A stretch of DNA of 43,912 nucleotides from an uncultured Acidobacteriota bacterium (lineage in GTDB: Bacteria > Acidobacteriota > Vicinamibacteria > Vicinamibacterales > UBA2999): assembly GCA_902826515.1 (NCBI GenBank), contig CADEFD010000028.1, forward strand, positions 1 to 43,912, in the 5' to 3' direction. Below the pieces are notes generated by a model that saw only the letters and a program-made list of their open reading frames with translations, had not been told where the DNA came from and searched no databases. Made by a program: the position numbers and the translations under genes. Each line of letters opens with the position of its first letter. Positions within the stretch are counted from its first letter, which is position 1. Positions 1 through 7,835 of the stretch are shown here, piece by piece.

Positions 1-1014
1 TTCGAGATCTTCTTCAAGACCTACACCGAGAAGGTGTGGGGCATCCCGTGCACCGAGATCCGCGCGGAATGGGCGGCGCAGCGCATCCAGGGCCTGTCCC
101 TCGCCAAGGCGATTCTGAACGCCACGGCGCTCAACAAGCGCTCGAAGGACATCAAGTCGCTCATCAACGAATTCCAGTACCCGCGCCTCGGCCCCGGCCA
201 GATGTGGGAGACCTGCGCGAAAAAAATCGAGCAGATGGGCGGCCAGGTGCTGATGAAGCACTACGTCAAGGCCATCGAGCACAAGGACGGCAGGATCGTG
301 GCGGTGCGGGCCGAGACGCCCGACGGTGAGAAGCGCTTCGAAGCCGCGCATTTCTTCTCCACCATGCCGGTGCGGTCGCTCGTACGCGCCCTCGACCCGC
401 CGCCGCCGCAGGCAGTGGTGGACGATGCCGAGGGCCTGAAGTACCGCGACTTCCTCGTCGTGGCGCTCATGCTGCAGAAGGAAGACCTCTTCCCCGACAA
501 CTGGATCTACATCCACACACCGGGCGTGAAGGTGGGCCGCATCCAGAACTTCAACAACTGGAGCAAGGCGATGGTGCCCGAACCGGGCACCACCTGCCTC
601 GGCATGGAGTACTTCTGCTTCAAGGGCGACGGCCTGTGGGAAAGCAGCGACGCCGACCTCGTGAAGCAGGCGGCGCGTGAGCTCGAGGAACTCGGGCTGG
701 CGAAGGCGGCCGACGTCAAGGACGGCGCCGTCATCCGCATGCCCAAGGCCTACCCCATCTACGACTCGAAGTATCGCGGCCATCTCGACGGCGTGCGTGC
801 CTACATCGACCCGCTGATGAACCTGCATACCGTCGGCCGCAACGGCATGCACAAGTACAACAACCAGGACCACTCGATGCTCACGGCGATGTTCGCCGTG
901 CAGAACATGCAGGGCGCCGCGTTCGACATCTGGGAAGTGAACACGGACTTCGAGTACCACGAAGAGCAGAAGCTCGAGGATCCGAAACCCGCCCCGGTCG
1001 TCGCGGGGAGCTGA
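1..1014 (+). CDS. FAD-dependent oxidoreductase (UDP-galactopyranose mutase / protoporphyrinogen oxidase-like), 5' end missing
   Basis: The reading frame is open from the first base of the window to a TGA at 1012-1014, so only the C-terminal 337 residues are seen. The visible part resembles the substrate and C-terminal half of flavin amine-oxidase-type proteins. It opens with FFKTYTEKVWGIP, then LGPGQMWETCAKKIEQMGG and a FAD-domain return strand around HFFSTMPVRSLVRAL, and near the end HKYNNQDHSMLTAM, which normally contacts the flavin. The N-terminal Rossmann GxGxxG lies outside the window. A GT4 glycosyltransferase follows after 3 bases, so a role in glycan or nucleotide-sugar metabolism is likely, but the substrate cannot be read from the sequence. 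Alternatives are carotenoid- or porphyrin-type oxidoreductases. Confidence 0.85.
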   Translation, partial: FEIFFKTYTEKVWGIPCTEIRAEWAAQRIQGLSLAKAILNATALNKRSKDIKSLINEFQYPRLGPGQMWETCAKKIEQMGGQVLMKHYVKAIEHKDGRIVAVRAETPDGEKRFEAAHFFSTMPVRSLVRALDPPPPQAVVDDAEGLKYRDFLVVALMLQKEDLFPDNWIYIHTPGVKVGRIQNFNNWSKAMVPEPGTTCLGMEYFCFKGDGLWESSDADLVKQAARELEELGLAKAADVKDGAVIRMPKAYPIYDSKYRGHLDGVRAYIDPLMNLHTVGRNGMHKYNNQDHSMLTAMFAVQNMQGAAFDIWEVNTDFEYHEEQKLEDPKPAPVVAGS

Positions 1015-1017
1015 GAC

Positions 1018-2196
1018 ATGGTGGTCGGCGTCGACGCCACCTGCTGGGCCAACGGGCGGGGGTACGGACGCTTCACGCGTGAACTGCTGCCGGTGATGGT
1101 GGCCGAGGCGCCGTCGTGGCGCTTCCGCTGTTTCGTCGATGCGGCGGCCCGCGCCACCTTCGATCTCGCGGCGCCGAACGTCGAGGTGGTGGAGGTCGCG
1201 CAGTCGGTCTCCCCCACCGCCGCCGCTGCCGCCGACGGCAACCGCTCGCCCTTCGACATGCTGCGGCTGACCCGCGCCGTCGCCGCGCACCCGGCCGACG
1301 TGTTCTTCTCGCCGTCGGTCTACACCTACTTCCCGCTGCCTCCGGGCATCCGCTCGGTCATCACGATCCACGACGCCATCGCGGAACGGTTCCCGCACCT
1401 GACCCTGCCGAGCCCGCGGGCGCGCCTCTTCTGGAAGGCGAAAGTCTCGCTCGCCGTGTGGCAGGCCACGCTCGTGCTCACCGTGTCGGAGTTCTCGGCC
1501 AACGAGATCGAGGAAGTGATCGGCGTGCCGCGGCGGCGTCTCCGCGTGGCCGTCGAGGCGCCGTCGCCGCACTACCGGCCCAGTGCGACCGCGGCCGACA
1601 CGGCGGCCGCGGCAGCGCGGCTGGGCCTGCCGCCCGACGCCCGCTGGATCACGTACGTGGGCGGCTTCAGCCCGCACAAGAACGTGCATCTGCTGGCCGA
1701 AGCGCACGGGCGGCTCTTCGCGCGCCTCGGCGACGCCACGCCGTGGCTCGTGCTGGTCGGCAAGCTGTCGGGCGATCCCTTCCACGGCGCGCAGGGGCAG
1801 ATTCGCGAGGCCATCGCGAAGTCCGGCAGCGCGCCGCGGGTGCTATGGCCGGGTTTCGTCTCGGATGAGGACCTGCGGCACCTGCACACGGGGGCCGTTG
1901 CCCTGGCGCTACCCTCGATGAATGAAGGCTTCGGGCTGCCGGCCGTGGAAGCCGCGGCCTGCGGCTGCCCGGTCGTCGCGACGACCGCCAGCCCCCTGCC
2001 GGGGCTGCTCGCCGGCGGCGGGTGTTTTGTGGCGCCCGGCGATATCGACGGCCTGAGCGCGGCGCTCCTGACGCTCACGACCGACGAGCCCGCCCGCGCC
2101 GCCATGGGCGCCACGGCGCTGGCCCGCGCATCGCAGTTGTCGTGGCGGGCCTGCGCCAGGGCCACGATGGCCGCGCTCGAGGAAGCGGCGCGATGA
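1018..2196 (+). CDS. Glycosyltransferase family 4 (GT-B fold)
   Basis: A 392-residue retaining GT-B glycosyltransferase. The N-terminal acceptor domain carries a glycine-rich loop (GRGYGRFTRELLP, residues about 13-25). The C-terminal nucleotide-sugar domain has VGGFSPHKNVHLL and then the family signature NEGFGLPAVEAAACGCPVV with the E-x7-E pair. No signal peptide is seen, so it is presumably cytoplasmic and acts at the inner membrane on a lipid-linked or activated acceptor. The ATG at 1018 follows GGGGAG by 8 bases, a good ribosome site. It sits 3 bases after the FAD oxidoreductase, and its TGA overlaps the ATG of the next glycosyltransferase (ATGA), so the genes are translationally coupled. 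The sugar and acceptor are unknown. Confidence 0.92.
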   Translation: MVVGVDATCWANGRGYGRFTRELLPVMVAEAPSWRFRCFVDAAARATFDLAAPNVEVVEVAQSVSPTAAAAADGNRSPFDMLRLTRAVAAHPADVFFSPSVYTYFPLPPGIRSVITIHDAIAERFPHLTLPSPRARLFWKAKVSLAVWQATLVLTVSEFSANEIEEVIGVPRRRLRVAVEAPSPHYRPSATAADTAAAAARLGLPPDARWITYVGGFSPHKNVHLLAEAHGRLFARLGDATPWLVLVGKLSGDPFHGAQGQIREAIAKSGSAPRVLWPGFVSDEDLRHLHTGAVALALPSMNEGFGLPAVEAAACGCPVVATTASPLPGLLAGGGCFVAPGDIDGLSAALLTLTTDEPARAAMGATALARASQLSWRACARATMAALEEAAR

Positions 2197-3422
2197 GCCT
2201 GCGCATTGCCTCGCTCACGACGTTCTACCCGCCCTACAACTTCGGCGGCGACGGCATCGACGTGCAGCGCACGGCGCGGGTGCTGGCCGGGCTGGGCCAC
2301 CAGGTCACGGTGATCCACGACACCGACGCCTACCGCAGCCTCACCGGCGGCGATCCGCCGGCGGTCGCCCCCGACCCGCTCGTCGAGGTGATCGCGCTGC
2401 GCAGCGAGTCGCCGCGGCTCTCGACGCTGCTCACCCATCAGCTCGGCCGGCCGGTGCTGCAGCGCGGCGCGCTCGCCGAACTCGACCGCACGCGGCAGTT
2501 CGACGTCGTGCTCTTCAACAACATGTCGCTCGTGGGCGGACCAGGGCTGCTGCACTTCGGCGGCGACGCGGCGCGGATCTACGTGGCGCACGAGCACTGG
2601 CTGGTCTGCGAGTCGCACGTGCTGTGGCGGCACAACCGTGAGGCGTGCCTCGGCCGCGAGTGCCTGCGCTGCGTCATGAACCACAAGCGGCCGCCGCAGC
2701 TCTGGCGCTACACCGGCGCCCTCGACCGCGCCCTCGGCCACGTGGACGCGTTCGTCGCCCGCAGCGAATTCAGCCGCGCGCAGCACGCCCGCTTCGGCTT
2801 CCCGCGCGCGATGGACGTCGTGCCCTACGGCGTGCCGATGCCCGAGGCGCCCTACGACGGTCCGTCGCCGCATCCGCGCCCGTACTGCTTCTTCGCCGGG
2901 CGTCTCGAACCCATCAAGGGCGTCGAGGACCTCATCGACGTCTTCACCGGCGACACCGGCCCGGATCTCGTCGTCGCCGGCGAGGGCACGCTCAGCGAGG
3001 CCCTGCGGGCGCGCGCGGCCGGTCATCCCCGCGTGCACTTCGTGGGCCGCCTGCCCTTCGAGCGGCTCGCCCCCTACTACCGTCACGCGCTCGCGTCGCT
3101 CGTGCCGTCGAAGGGGTTCGAGACATTCGGCATGGTCGTCATCGAAGCGCTGGCGCAGGGCACGCCGGTCATCGCGCGGCGGCTCGGTCCGCTGCCCGAG
3201 ATCATCGAGGCCACCGGCGGCGGCCGCACCTTCGACACGCTCGACGAGCTGCGCGCGCACATCGACGCCTGCGCGGCCGATCCGGAGGCGGCGCGGGCGC
3301 AAGGCGCGCGCGGCCGCATCGCCGCGCGGGCGCGCTTCAATCCCGACACGGTCACGGCGCAGTTTGTCGCCATCATGGAACGTGAGCGCGCGCGGAAACA
3401 TGACGCGGCCAGGGTGAGTTGA
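2193..3422 (+). CDS. Glycosyltransferase family 4 (second in cluster)
   Basis: A 409-residue GT-B glycosyltransferase. It starts MSLRIASLTTFYPPYNFGGDG, the usual N-terminal strand plus glycine loop of GT4 enzymes. The C-terminal half has FFAGRLEPIKGVEDLI (donor-domain start) and the E-x7-E block KGFETFGMVVIEALAQGTPV. The frame is open further upstream, but ATG 2193 overlaps the previous stop as ATGA and removes an implausible Arg-rich extension, so I take it as the start. A cysteine-rich stretch around residues 140-165 (CESHVLW, CLGRECLRC) is unusual for GT4 and could bind metal or be structural. Its stop overlaps the next start by one base (TGATG), so the cluster is a tight operon. Donor and acceptor are unknown. 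Confidence 0.92.
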   Translation: MSLRIASLTTFYPPYNFGGDGIDVQRTARVLAGLGHQVTVIHDTDAYRSLTGGDPPAVAPDPLVEVIALRSESPRLSTLLTHQLGRPVLQRGALAELDRTRQFDVVLFNNMSLVGGPGLLHFGGDAARIYVAHEHWLVCESHVLWRHNREACLGRECLRCVMNHKRPPQLWRYTGALDRALGHVDAFVARSEFSRAQHARFGFPRAMDVVPYGVPMPEAPYDGPSPHPRPYCFFAGRLEPIKGVEDLIDVFTGDTGPDLVVAGEGTLSEALRARAAGHPRVHFVGRLPFERLAPYYRHALASLVPSKGFETFGMVVIEALAQGTPVIARRLGPLPEIIEATGGGRTFDTLDELRAHIDACAADPEAARAQGARGRIAARARFNPDTVTAQFVAIMERERARKHDAARVS

Positions 3423-4204
3423 TGCGCGCCATCCTCACCTATCACTCGATCGATGCCTCCGGTTCGCCGATCTCGGTGGCGCCCGACGCCTTCGCGCGCC
3501 ATGTCGCGTGGCTCGGCGGCGGCCACGTGTCGGTCGAAAGCCTCGCCGCGATCACCCAGGGCGGCGACTGCGCGGCAGACGGCCGCGACCGCGTGGCCCT
3601 GACCTTCGACGACGCGTTCGAGAACTTCGGCACGGTGGCCTGGCCGCAGCTGCGCGCGGCGGGGCTGCCCGCGACCGTGTTCGTCGTGAGCGGGCACGTG
3701 GGCGGCACGAATCGCTGGGGCGGCGCGGCGGTGCCGGGCATTCCGGAGTTGCCGCTGCTCACCTGGGACGCGCTCGGCGCGTGCGCGGCGGCCGGCGCCG
3801 AGATCGGCGCCCACTCGCGCACGCACCCGCATCTGTCGCGCACCGCGGCGGCGGCGCGGCACGAGGAACTCGCCGGCTGCCGCGACACCATCGCGGCGCG
3901 GCTCGGCGTGGTGCCGCAGTCGTTCGCGTATCCCTACGGCGACTGCGACGCGGCGGTCGTGCGCGACACGGCGGGTGTCTTCGCGCGGGCGTGCACGACC
4001 GAGTACCGGCAGGTCGCCGTCAGCGATTCCGTGCACCAGCTGCCGCGCCTCGACATGTTCTACTTCCAGGCCGCTGCGGCTCTCGCCGACTGGGGCCGGC
4101 CGGCGTTTCTGCGCAGAATCGCGATGCGCCGCGCCGCGCGCGCGGTGCGCCAATGGTGGACGGCGCCGAAGAGCAGTAGCTCCACGCGAGCGGAGAGCTT
4201 ATGA
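3422..4204 (+). CDS. Polysaccharide deacetylase (NodB-type, CE4)
   Basis: A 260-residue NodB homology domain protein, expected to remove N- or O-acetyl groups from a glycan using a divalent metal. Motif 1 is LTFDDAFENFG (catalytic base plus metal Asp, residues about 60-70). Motif 2 is IGAHSRTHPHLS (the two metal His residues). Motif 3 is SFAYPYGDCD, in place of the usual RxPY. There is no clear signal peptide: the N terminus MRAILTYHSID begins directly with the first strand, as in deacetylases that work inside the cell or are exported by other means. ATG 3422 overlaps the preceding stop by one base; a TTG one codon earlier is possible. With the two glycosyltransferases upstream it probably trims or tailors the sugar they build. 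Confidence 0.9.
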   Translation: MRAILTYHSIDASGSPISVAPDAFARHVAWLGGGHVSVESLAAITQGGDCAADGRDRVALTFDDAFENFGTVAWPQLRAAGLPATVFVVSGHVGGTNRWGGAAVPGIPELPLLTWDALGACAAAGAEIGAHSRTHPHLSRTAAAARHEELAGCRDTIAARLGVVPQSFAYPYGDCDAAVVRDTAGVFARACTTEYRQVAVSDSVHQLPRLDMFYFQAAAALADWGRPAFLRRIAMRRAARAVRQWWTAPKSSSSTRAESL

Positions 4205-4596
4205 TGGACGCCAAGGAGATTCGTGTGCCTTCCACGCCGCGGCCGGGAGTCGAAACCGAGCTCGTCGAGACCATGCACATGGCGATTGCGCCCGTGCACA
4301 AGGCCGCGCTCGGCGTGGCCACGGGGCTCGTCGCCGGCCTGATCGTCGTCGCCGCCACACTCTTCATCGTGGTGCTGCGTCCGCAGCCGGAACCGCGCCT
4401 CGACCTGCTCGCCAACTATTTCTACGGCTACACGGTCAGCGTCGGCGGCGCCGCGGTGGGCTTCCTGTGGGCCTTCGCGGTGGGCTTCGTCGGCGGCTGG
4501 TTCGTGGGCTTCGTCCGCAACTTCGTCACCGCCGTGTGGCTCTTCTTCGTGCGCACGCGGGCCCAGTTCTCCCGCAACTTCCTCGATCACATCTAG
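4201..4596 (+). CDS. Small integral membrane protein, unknown function
   Basis: 131 residues, not recognised as a named family. The N-terminal 35 residues are polar. A hydrophobic segment follows at about 36-60 (KAALGVATGLVAGLIVVAAT) and another at about 78-118 (VGGAAVGFLWAFAVGFVGGWF) that could cross once or twice. The C terminus is basic and amphipathic. The ATG at 4201 overlaps the deacetylase stop (ATGA); a second ATG at 4204 is equally possible. The next gene encodes a protein with a very similar layout, including a YGYTVSVGGAAVGFLWAFAVG segment that resembles its PGYSVSWAGAFIGFVYAFVIG. The two look like paralogues or partner subunits of one membrane complex. Confidence 0.8.
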   Translation: MMDAKEIRVPSTPRPGVETELVETMHMAIAPVHKAALGVATGLVAGLIVVAATLFIVVLRPQPEPRLDLLANYFYGYTVSVGGAAVGFLWAFAVGFVGGWFVGFVRNFVTAVWLFFVRTRAQFSRNFLDHI

Positions 4597-4607
4597 CCGG
4601 ACCGATC

Positions 4608-4913
4608 ATGCAAGAGAACCTGCAACAGGACGAGATCCAGCAGATCAAGAAGTCGCTCGTGCGTTTCAGCGAGCAGGGATGGGGCCTCGCGTTCGGCTCG
4701 GTGTCGGCGCTCGGGCTGTTCGTCGCCACCATCTGGCTCGTGCTGCGCGGTGGCATCAACGTCGGCGAGCACCTGAACCTGCTCGGCGTCTACCTGCCCG
4801 GCTACAGCGTGAGCTGGGCCGGCGCGTTCATCGGCTTCGTCTACGCCTTCGTGATCGGGTACGGCGCCGGCCGCACGATCGCCGCGGTCTACAACCGCTT
4901 CCTGCCCCGCTAG
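4608..4913 (+). CDS. Small integral membrane protein, related to the preceding gene
   Basis: 101 residues starting at ATG 4608 (MQENLQQDEIQQIKKSLVRFS). The frame is open far upstream, but everything before this ATG is an Arg-rich shadow of the deacetylase and the first membrane gene. The N terminus is a charged helix, then there are hydrophobic segments at about 27-46 (GLAFGSVSALGLFVATIWLV) and about 68-90 (SWAGAFIGFVYAFVIGYGAG). The second segment resembles that of the preceding protein. It is 11 bases after that gene and 12 bases before the convergent DUF4126 gene. No enzymatic motif is seen. Function unknown, probably tied to the upstream glycan genes. Confidence 0.8.
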   Translation: MQENLQQDEIQQIKKSLVRFSEQGWGLAFGSVSALGLFVATIWLVLRGGINVGEHLNLLGVYLPGYSVSWAGAFIGFVYAFVIGYGAGRTIAAVYNRFLPR

Positions 4914-4925
4914 TCGGTCCGCCCG

Positions 4926-5531
4926 TTACGCCCCGGAGCCGCGCACGACGTCCGGAGCGGGCGGCGCCGCGGCGCGCCGTACCCAGCCAATCAGCCAGCG
5001 CAGCAGCAGCACGATACACGCCACGCAGACCAGCGTGACGACGAGCGCGGCCACCGGATACGCCAGCGCCAGGCTGCCGAGGCCGAGCACGAAGACATCA
5101 CCGGCCAGGCTGAGCGCCCAGTTCGTGAAGGGCTCCGGACTGACGTTGACCGCGGCGCGCGTGCCCGCCTTGGTCAGGTGGCCGCCGGCGGCGATCGTGC
5201 CGCCGACCACGGCCACGAGCCCCTGCACCCACGGCGCCGCCTCGCCGAGTGTCGACACCGCGATGAGCGCGCCGCCGAGCGGGCGGACCAGGGTGTGTGC
5301 GGTGTCCCACAGCGTGTCGACCCACGGCACCTTGTCGGCCACGAACTCGATGACGTAGAGCGCCAGCGCGATGCCGATGACCCAGGGGTTGTCGAAGATC
5401 GCGAATTGCGGCGGCAACTGCACGAGGCCGAAACGGGTGGCCAGGCCGAGCATCGCCACCGTGGCGTAGAGATTGACGCCCGCGGCCAGCGAGAAGCCCA
5501 GCGTGCGCCCGGCTGTGATGAGCAGGTCCAC
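4926..5531 (-). CDS. DUF4126 family membrane protein
   Basis: 201 residues with about five hydrophobic segments and a short basic tail. The opening LLITAGRTLGFSLAAGVNLYATVAMLGLA and the later GGTIAAGGHLTKAGTRAAVN are characteristic of DUF4126 proteins, a family of uncharacterised inner-membrane proteins. It lies 14 bases downstream of the plsC-like gene on the same strand and is probably co-transcribed with it, which hints at a membrane or lipid role without proving it. The 3' end is convergent with the glycan cluster with only 12 bases between them, and I see no terminator there. Confidence 0.85.
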   Translation of the reverse strand: MDLLITAGRTLGFSLAAGVNLYATVAMLGLATRFGLVQLPPQFAIFDNPWVIGIALALYVIEFVADKVPWVDTLWDTAHTLVRPLGGALIAVSTLGEAAPWVQGLVAVVGGTIAAGGHLTKAGTRAAVNVSPEPFTNWALSLAGDVFVLGLGSLALAYPVAALVVTLVCVACIVLLLRWLIGWVRRAAAPPAPDVVRGSGA

Positions 5532-5545
5532 GACCCCTCCTCCCG

Positions 5546-6289
5546 CTAGCGCTCGGCGGCCGTCACCGGCCCCTGCGCCATCAAGGCTTCGATGGCCGCG
5601 CGCACCTCGTCGATGACCGCGTCACGGTCGGCCAGCGTGCGGCCGGCCGTCTCGATCGGCAGCCCCACCCGCACCGACACCATCACCGGATGCACGATCG
5701 CGCTGCCCTTTCGCATCGCCGCGCGCCCGCCCGTGATCGCGACCGGCACGATCGGGGCCTGCGCCTTGATGGCCATGATGAAGCCGCCCTTCTTGAAGGG
5801 CAAGAGCTGATCGGTCTTGCTGCGGGTGCCCTCGGGGAAGATGAGGAACGAGTTCCCCTCGCGCAGCGACGCCGCCGCGACGTCGATCGAACCGAGGGCC
5901 GCCTCGCGGCTGCCGCGATCGACCGGCACGAAGCCGCCGGTCTCCATCACCAGGCCGAGGATTGGCAGCTTGCGCAGTTCCGCCTTGAAGAGGATGTGCA
6001 GCCGCGGATGGAGCGCGCGATAGAGCAGCGGCGGATCGACGTTGCTCTGATGGTTGGCGCAGAAGACCACGGCGCGGCCCTTCGGGATGTGGGCGCGTCC
6101 GCTCAGCCGGTACCGGATGCCGGCCAGGCCGAGCGCCAGCGCGGCGCCGCCGTGCCCCAGCACGTAGAGCAGGCCCTTCCACTTGAACGGAATGGCGAGG
6201 AGGAGCCCGGGCGGGCCCGCGATGAGGACGTACAGGGCCGTGGCGATATACGCCGTCACGGACCGCACGGCCGCGATGGCCGTTGACAT
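5546..6289 (-). CDS. 1-acyl-sn-glycerol-3-phosphate acyltransferase (PlsC-like)
   Basis: 247 residues of the PlsC/LPLAT acyltransferase family, which transfers a fatty acyl chain to lysophosphatidic acid at the inner membrane. A hydrophobic N-terminal anchor (residues about 10-40) is followed by the catalytic block CANHQSNVDPPLL (H-x4-D, residues about 78-83), the substrate block FVPVDRGSREAALGS, and FPEGTRSK with the conserved Glu-Gly-Thr-Arg. All four family motifs are intact, so activity is expected. The ATG at 6289 has no strong Shine-Dalgarno. It could instead be one of the other LPLAT activities (for example ornithine-lipid synthesis). Exact acceptor not determined. Confidence 0.9.
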   Translation of the reverse strand: MSTAIAAVRSVTAYIATALYVLIAGPPGLLLAIPFKWKGLLYVLGHGGAALALGLAGIRYRLSGRAHIPKGRAVVFCANHQSNVDPPLLYRALHPRLHILFKAELRKLPILGLVMETGGFVPVDRGSREAALGSIDVAAASLREGNSFLIFPEGTRSKTDQLLPFKKGGFIMAIKAQAPIVPVAITGGRAAMRKGSAIVHPVMVSVRVGLPIETAGRTLADRDAVIDEVRAAIEALMAQGPVTAAER

Positions 6290-6337
6290 CAGAGGGAACC
6301 CGCGTGGAGTGAAATGGTCACGGACGGCAGAAACACA

Positions 6338-6373
6338 AATGCCCGGCCCGGACCACAGGTCCGGCCGGGCATT
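6338..6373 (-). terminator. Rho-independent terminator of the carD-type gene
   Basis: An AATGCCCGGCC / GGCCGGGCATT-type hairpin of 16 base pairs with one bulged C and a 3-base loop. On the minus strand it is followed by TTTGTGTTTCT. It lies 23 bases after the CarD stop codon and before the plsC-like start, so it should end the carD transcript and insulate plsC. Confidence 0.85.
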
Positions 6374-6395
6374 CTAGCCTGAGATCGCGGAGCGC

Positions 6396-7019
6396 CTACG
6401 AAGCGCGGGCCTGGCGGGCCTTCGCCGCCGGCGCCGCGGCCGCGGCGACCGCGGCCTTGACCGGCGCCGTCTTCACGGGCGGGGCGGCCTTGGCACGCGC
6501 TTCCGCGCGCTGGGTGTTGCGGGCCTTGGTGCTGAAGCACTGCTCCAGCGCCTTCTCGACCCGGGTTTCGATTTCGAGCGGCGTCACCCGCATCACCTCG
6601 GAGACTTCCGAGACGATGAGCGACTTGGCGCGATCGAGCATACGCTTCTCGCGGAACGAGAGGCTCTTCGACTTGGCGAGGAACGTGAGGCTCTTCAGCA
6701 CGTCGGCCATGTCGGCGATCGAGCCGCTCCGCATCTTGTCGGAGTTGTCCTTGAACCGGCCCTTCCAGTTCGCGTGATTGTCGATCTTGCCGTCGCCGAG
6801 CTTGCCGAACAGGCGTTCGACCTCGTCGTCGTCGATGGCCCGCCGCAGGCCGACGTTATCGACGTTCGCCACCGGCACGAGCACGGTCGTGTCGTTCGAG
6901 AGAATGCGAAGGTGAAAGAAGCCGCAGGTGGTGCCGAGGATGGTCTTTTCTTCGACCTTTTCCACGACGCCGAGCCCGTGATTGGGGTAGATGACCTTGT
7001 CGCCGACCGAGAATGACAC
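6396..7019 (-). CDS. CarD/CdnL-family transcriptional regulator
   Basis: 207 residues. The N-terminal RNA-polymerase-interacting domain is clear: FSVGDKVIYPNHGLGVVEKVEE with the usual beta barrel, then VLVPVANVDNVGLRRAID. The helical C-terminal domain follows (ELLxx-like SLTFLAKSKSLSFREKRMLDRAKSLIVSEVSEV), and last comes an Ala/Lys/Pro-rich basic tail of about 45 residues that could bind DNA. CarD proteins bind the RNA polymerase beta subunit and stabilise open complexes at many promoters. The GTG at 7019 is chosen because SVGDKV must lie at the N terminus and GGGGG stands just upstream; the longer open frame is spurious. The basic tail resembles histone-like extensions and is longer than in most CarD proteins. 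Confidence 0.92.
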   Translation of the reverse strand: MSFSVGDKVIYPNHGLGVVEKVEEKTILGTTCGFFHLRILSNDTTVLVPVANVDNVGLRRAIDDDEVERLFGKLGDGKIDNHANWKGRFKDNSDKMRSGSIADMADVLKSLTFLAKSKSLSFREKRMLDRAKSLIVSEVSEVMRVTPLEIETRVEKALEQCFSTKARNTQRAEARAKAAPPVKTAPVKAAVAAAAAPAAKARQARAS

Positions 7020-7044
7020 GTGGCCCCCGTTCCAGGTTTTGGGT

Positions 7045-7091
7045 AGGTCTGTTAAGGGCGGGAACTTGCCCTCGAAGACCTGTTCATTATA
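7045..7091 (-). promoter_or_regulatory. carD promoter (-10) and 5'-end hairpin of its leader
   Basis: On the minus strand a perfect TATAAT lies at 7091-7086, so transcription should begin near 7079. I see no clear -35. The predicted leader of about 60 bases starts almost exactly with a hairpin: AGGTCT (7081-7076) pairs with AGACCT (7050-7045), and inside it AGGGC (7072-7068) pairs with GCCCT (7059-7055). A hairpin at the extreme 5' end usually protects a transcript from decay. It might also serve in feedback control. Confidence 0.65.
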
Positions 7092-7246
7092 GCCCACCCG
7101 AGGCCCGAAGATCACGGAAAATGGCCAAAAATCCCGAGGATTTCGCTTGCCCGCCGTTGCACCCGGCCGCCCCCCTAAACCGTGCGCCGGGCGGGAGTTA
7201 CCGGCCCCGCCCCCCCCCGTACGATGCCGCCGGGAGGGTTTGTCTG

Positions 7247-7252
7247 TATCCT
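7247..7252 (+). promoter_or_regulatory. -10 box TATCCT, predicted leaderless start at 7260
   Basis: TATCCT ends 7 bases before the ATG of the exported methyltransferase, so the predicted start of transcription falls at or next to the A of ATG. No clear -35 is seen. It is part of a pattern repeated at several genes in this window. Confidence 0.5.
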
Positions 7253-7259
7253 TGAGGCC

Positions 7260-7835
7260 ATGCGCCGGCTCCTCCTCGCCTCCCTTCTCGGCGTCGTGAC
7301 GGTCGGGCTGGCCGCCGCCCCGCCCCAGCCGGCTCCAAAGCGGCTGGATGCCCCGAACCTGGCCCCCTACGTGCCCACGCCGCAGGACGTCGTGGACCGC
7401 ATGCTGGCCCTGGCCCGGGTGACGAAGTCCGACGTGGTCATCGACCTCGGGTGCGGCGACGGCCGCATCCCGATCACCGCGGCGAAGAAGTACGGCGCCC
7501 GCGGCATCGGCGTGGACATCGACCCGCAGCGGATCGCCGAAGCCAACGCCAACGCCCGCAAGGAAGGCGTGTCGGCGCTCGTCACCTTCAAACTCGAGAA
7601 CGCGCTCACGACCGATGTCTCGAGCGCCACGGTCGTCACGACCTACCTGCTCACCGCCTCCAACCTGAAGCTCCGCCCGGTGCTGACGCGCGCCCTCAAG
7701 CCCGGCACCCGGATCGTCGCCCACAACTTCGGGTTCGGCGACTGGACGCCCGAGAAGGTCGATACCTTCACCGACAGCGGCAACCATCGCCGCACGTTGT
7801 ATCTGTGGACGGCCGACGGGATCGTGCGGCCGTAG
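7260..7835 (+). CDS. Exported class I SAM-dependent methyltransferase
   Basis: 191 residues from ATG 7260. An upstream in-frame ATG at 7182 would put a Pro-rich extension before an excellent Sec signal peptide (MRRLLLASLLGVVTVGLAAA), so I reject it. The mature part is a Rossmann methyltransferase with motif I VIDLGCGDGRIPITAA (residues about 62-77), motif II GIGVDIDPQRI, and a post-I region ending in a NFGFGDW segment. It resembles the small FkbM/KMT-like methyltransferases often found in acidobacteria. The oddity is a SAM enzyme with an export signal, since SAM is cytoplasmic; the signal could be an uncleaved membrane anchor. The last bases overlap the GTG proposed for the next gene. Confidence 0.85.
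   Translation: MRRLLLASLLGVVTVGLAAAPPQPAPKRLDAPNLAPYVPTPQDVVDRMLALARVTKSDVVIDLGCGDGRIPITAAKKYGARGIGVDIDPQRIAEANANARKEGVSALVTFKLENALTTDVSSATVVTTYLLTASNLKLRPVLTRALKPGTRIVAHNFGFGDWTPEKVDTFTDSGNHRRTLYLWTADGIVRP

Noticed and set aside
1572-3401. A 609-codon minus-strand open frame opposite the two glycosyltransferases
   Set aside because: No recognisable motif, Arg/Ala-rich, and opposite to two well-defined GT4 genes; an antisense shadow.
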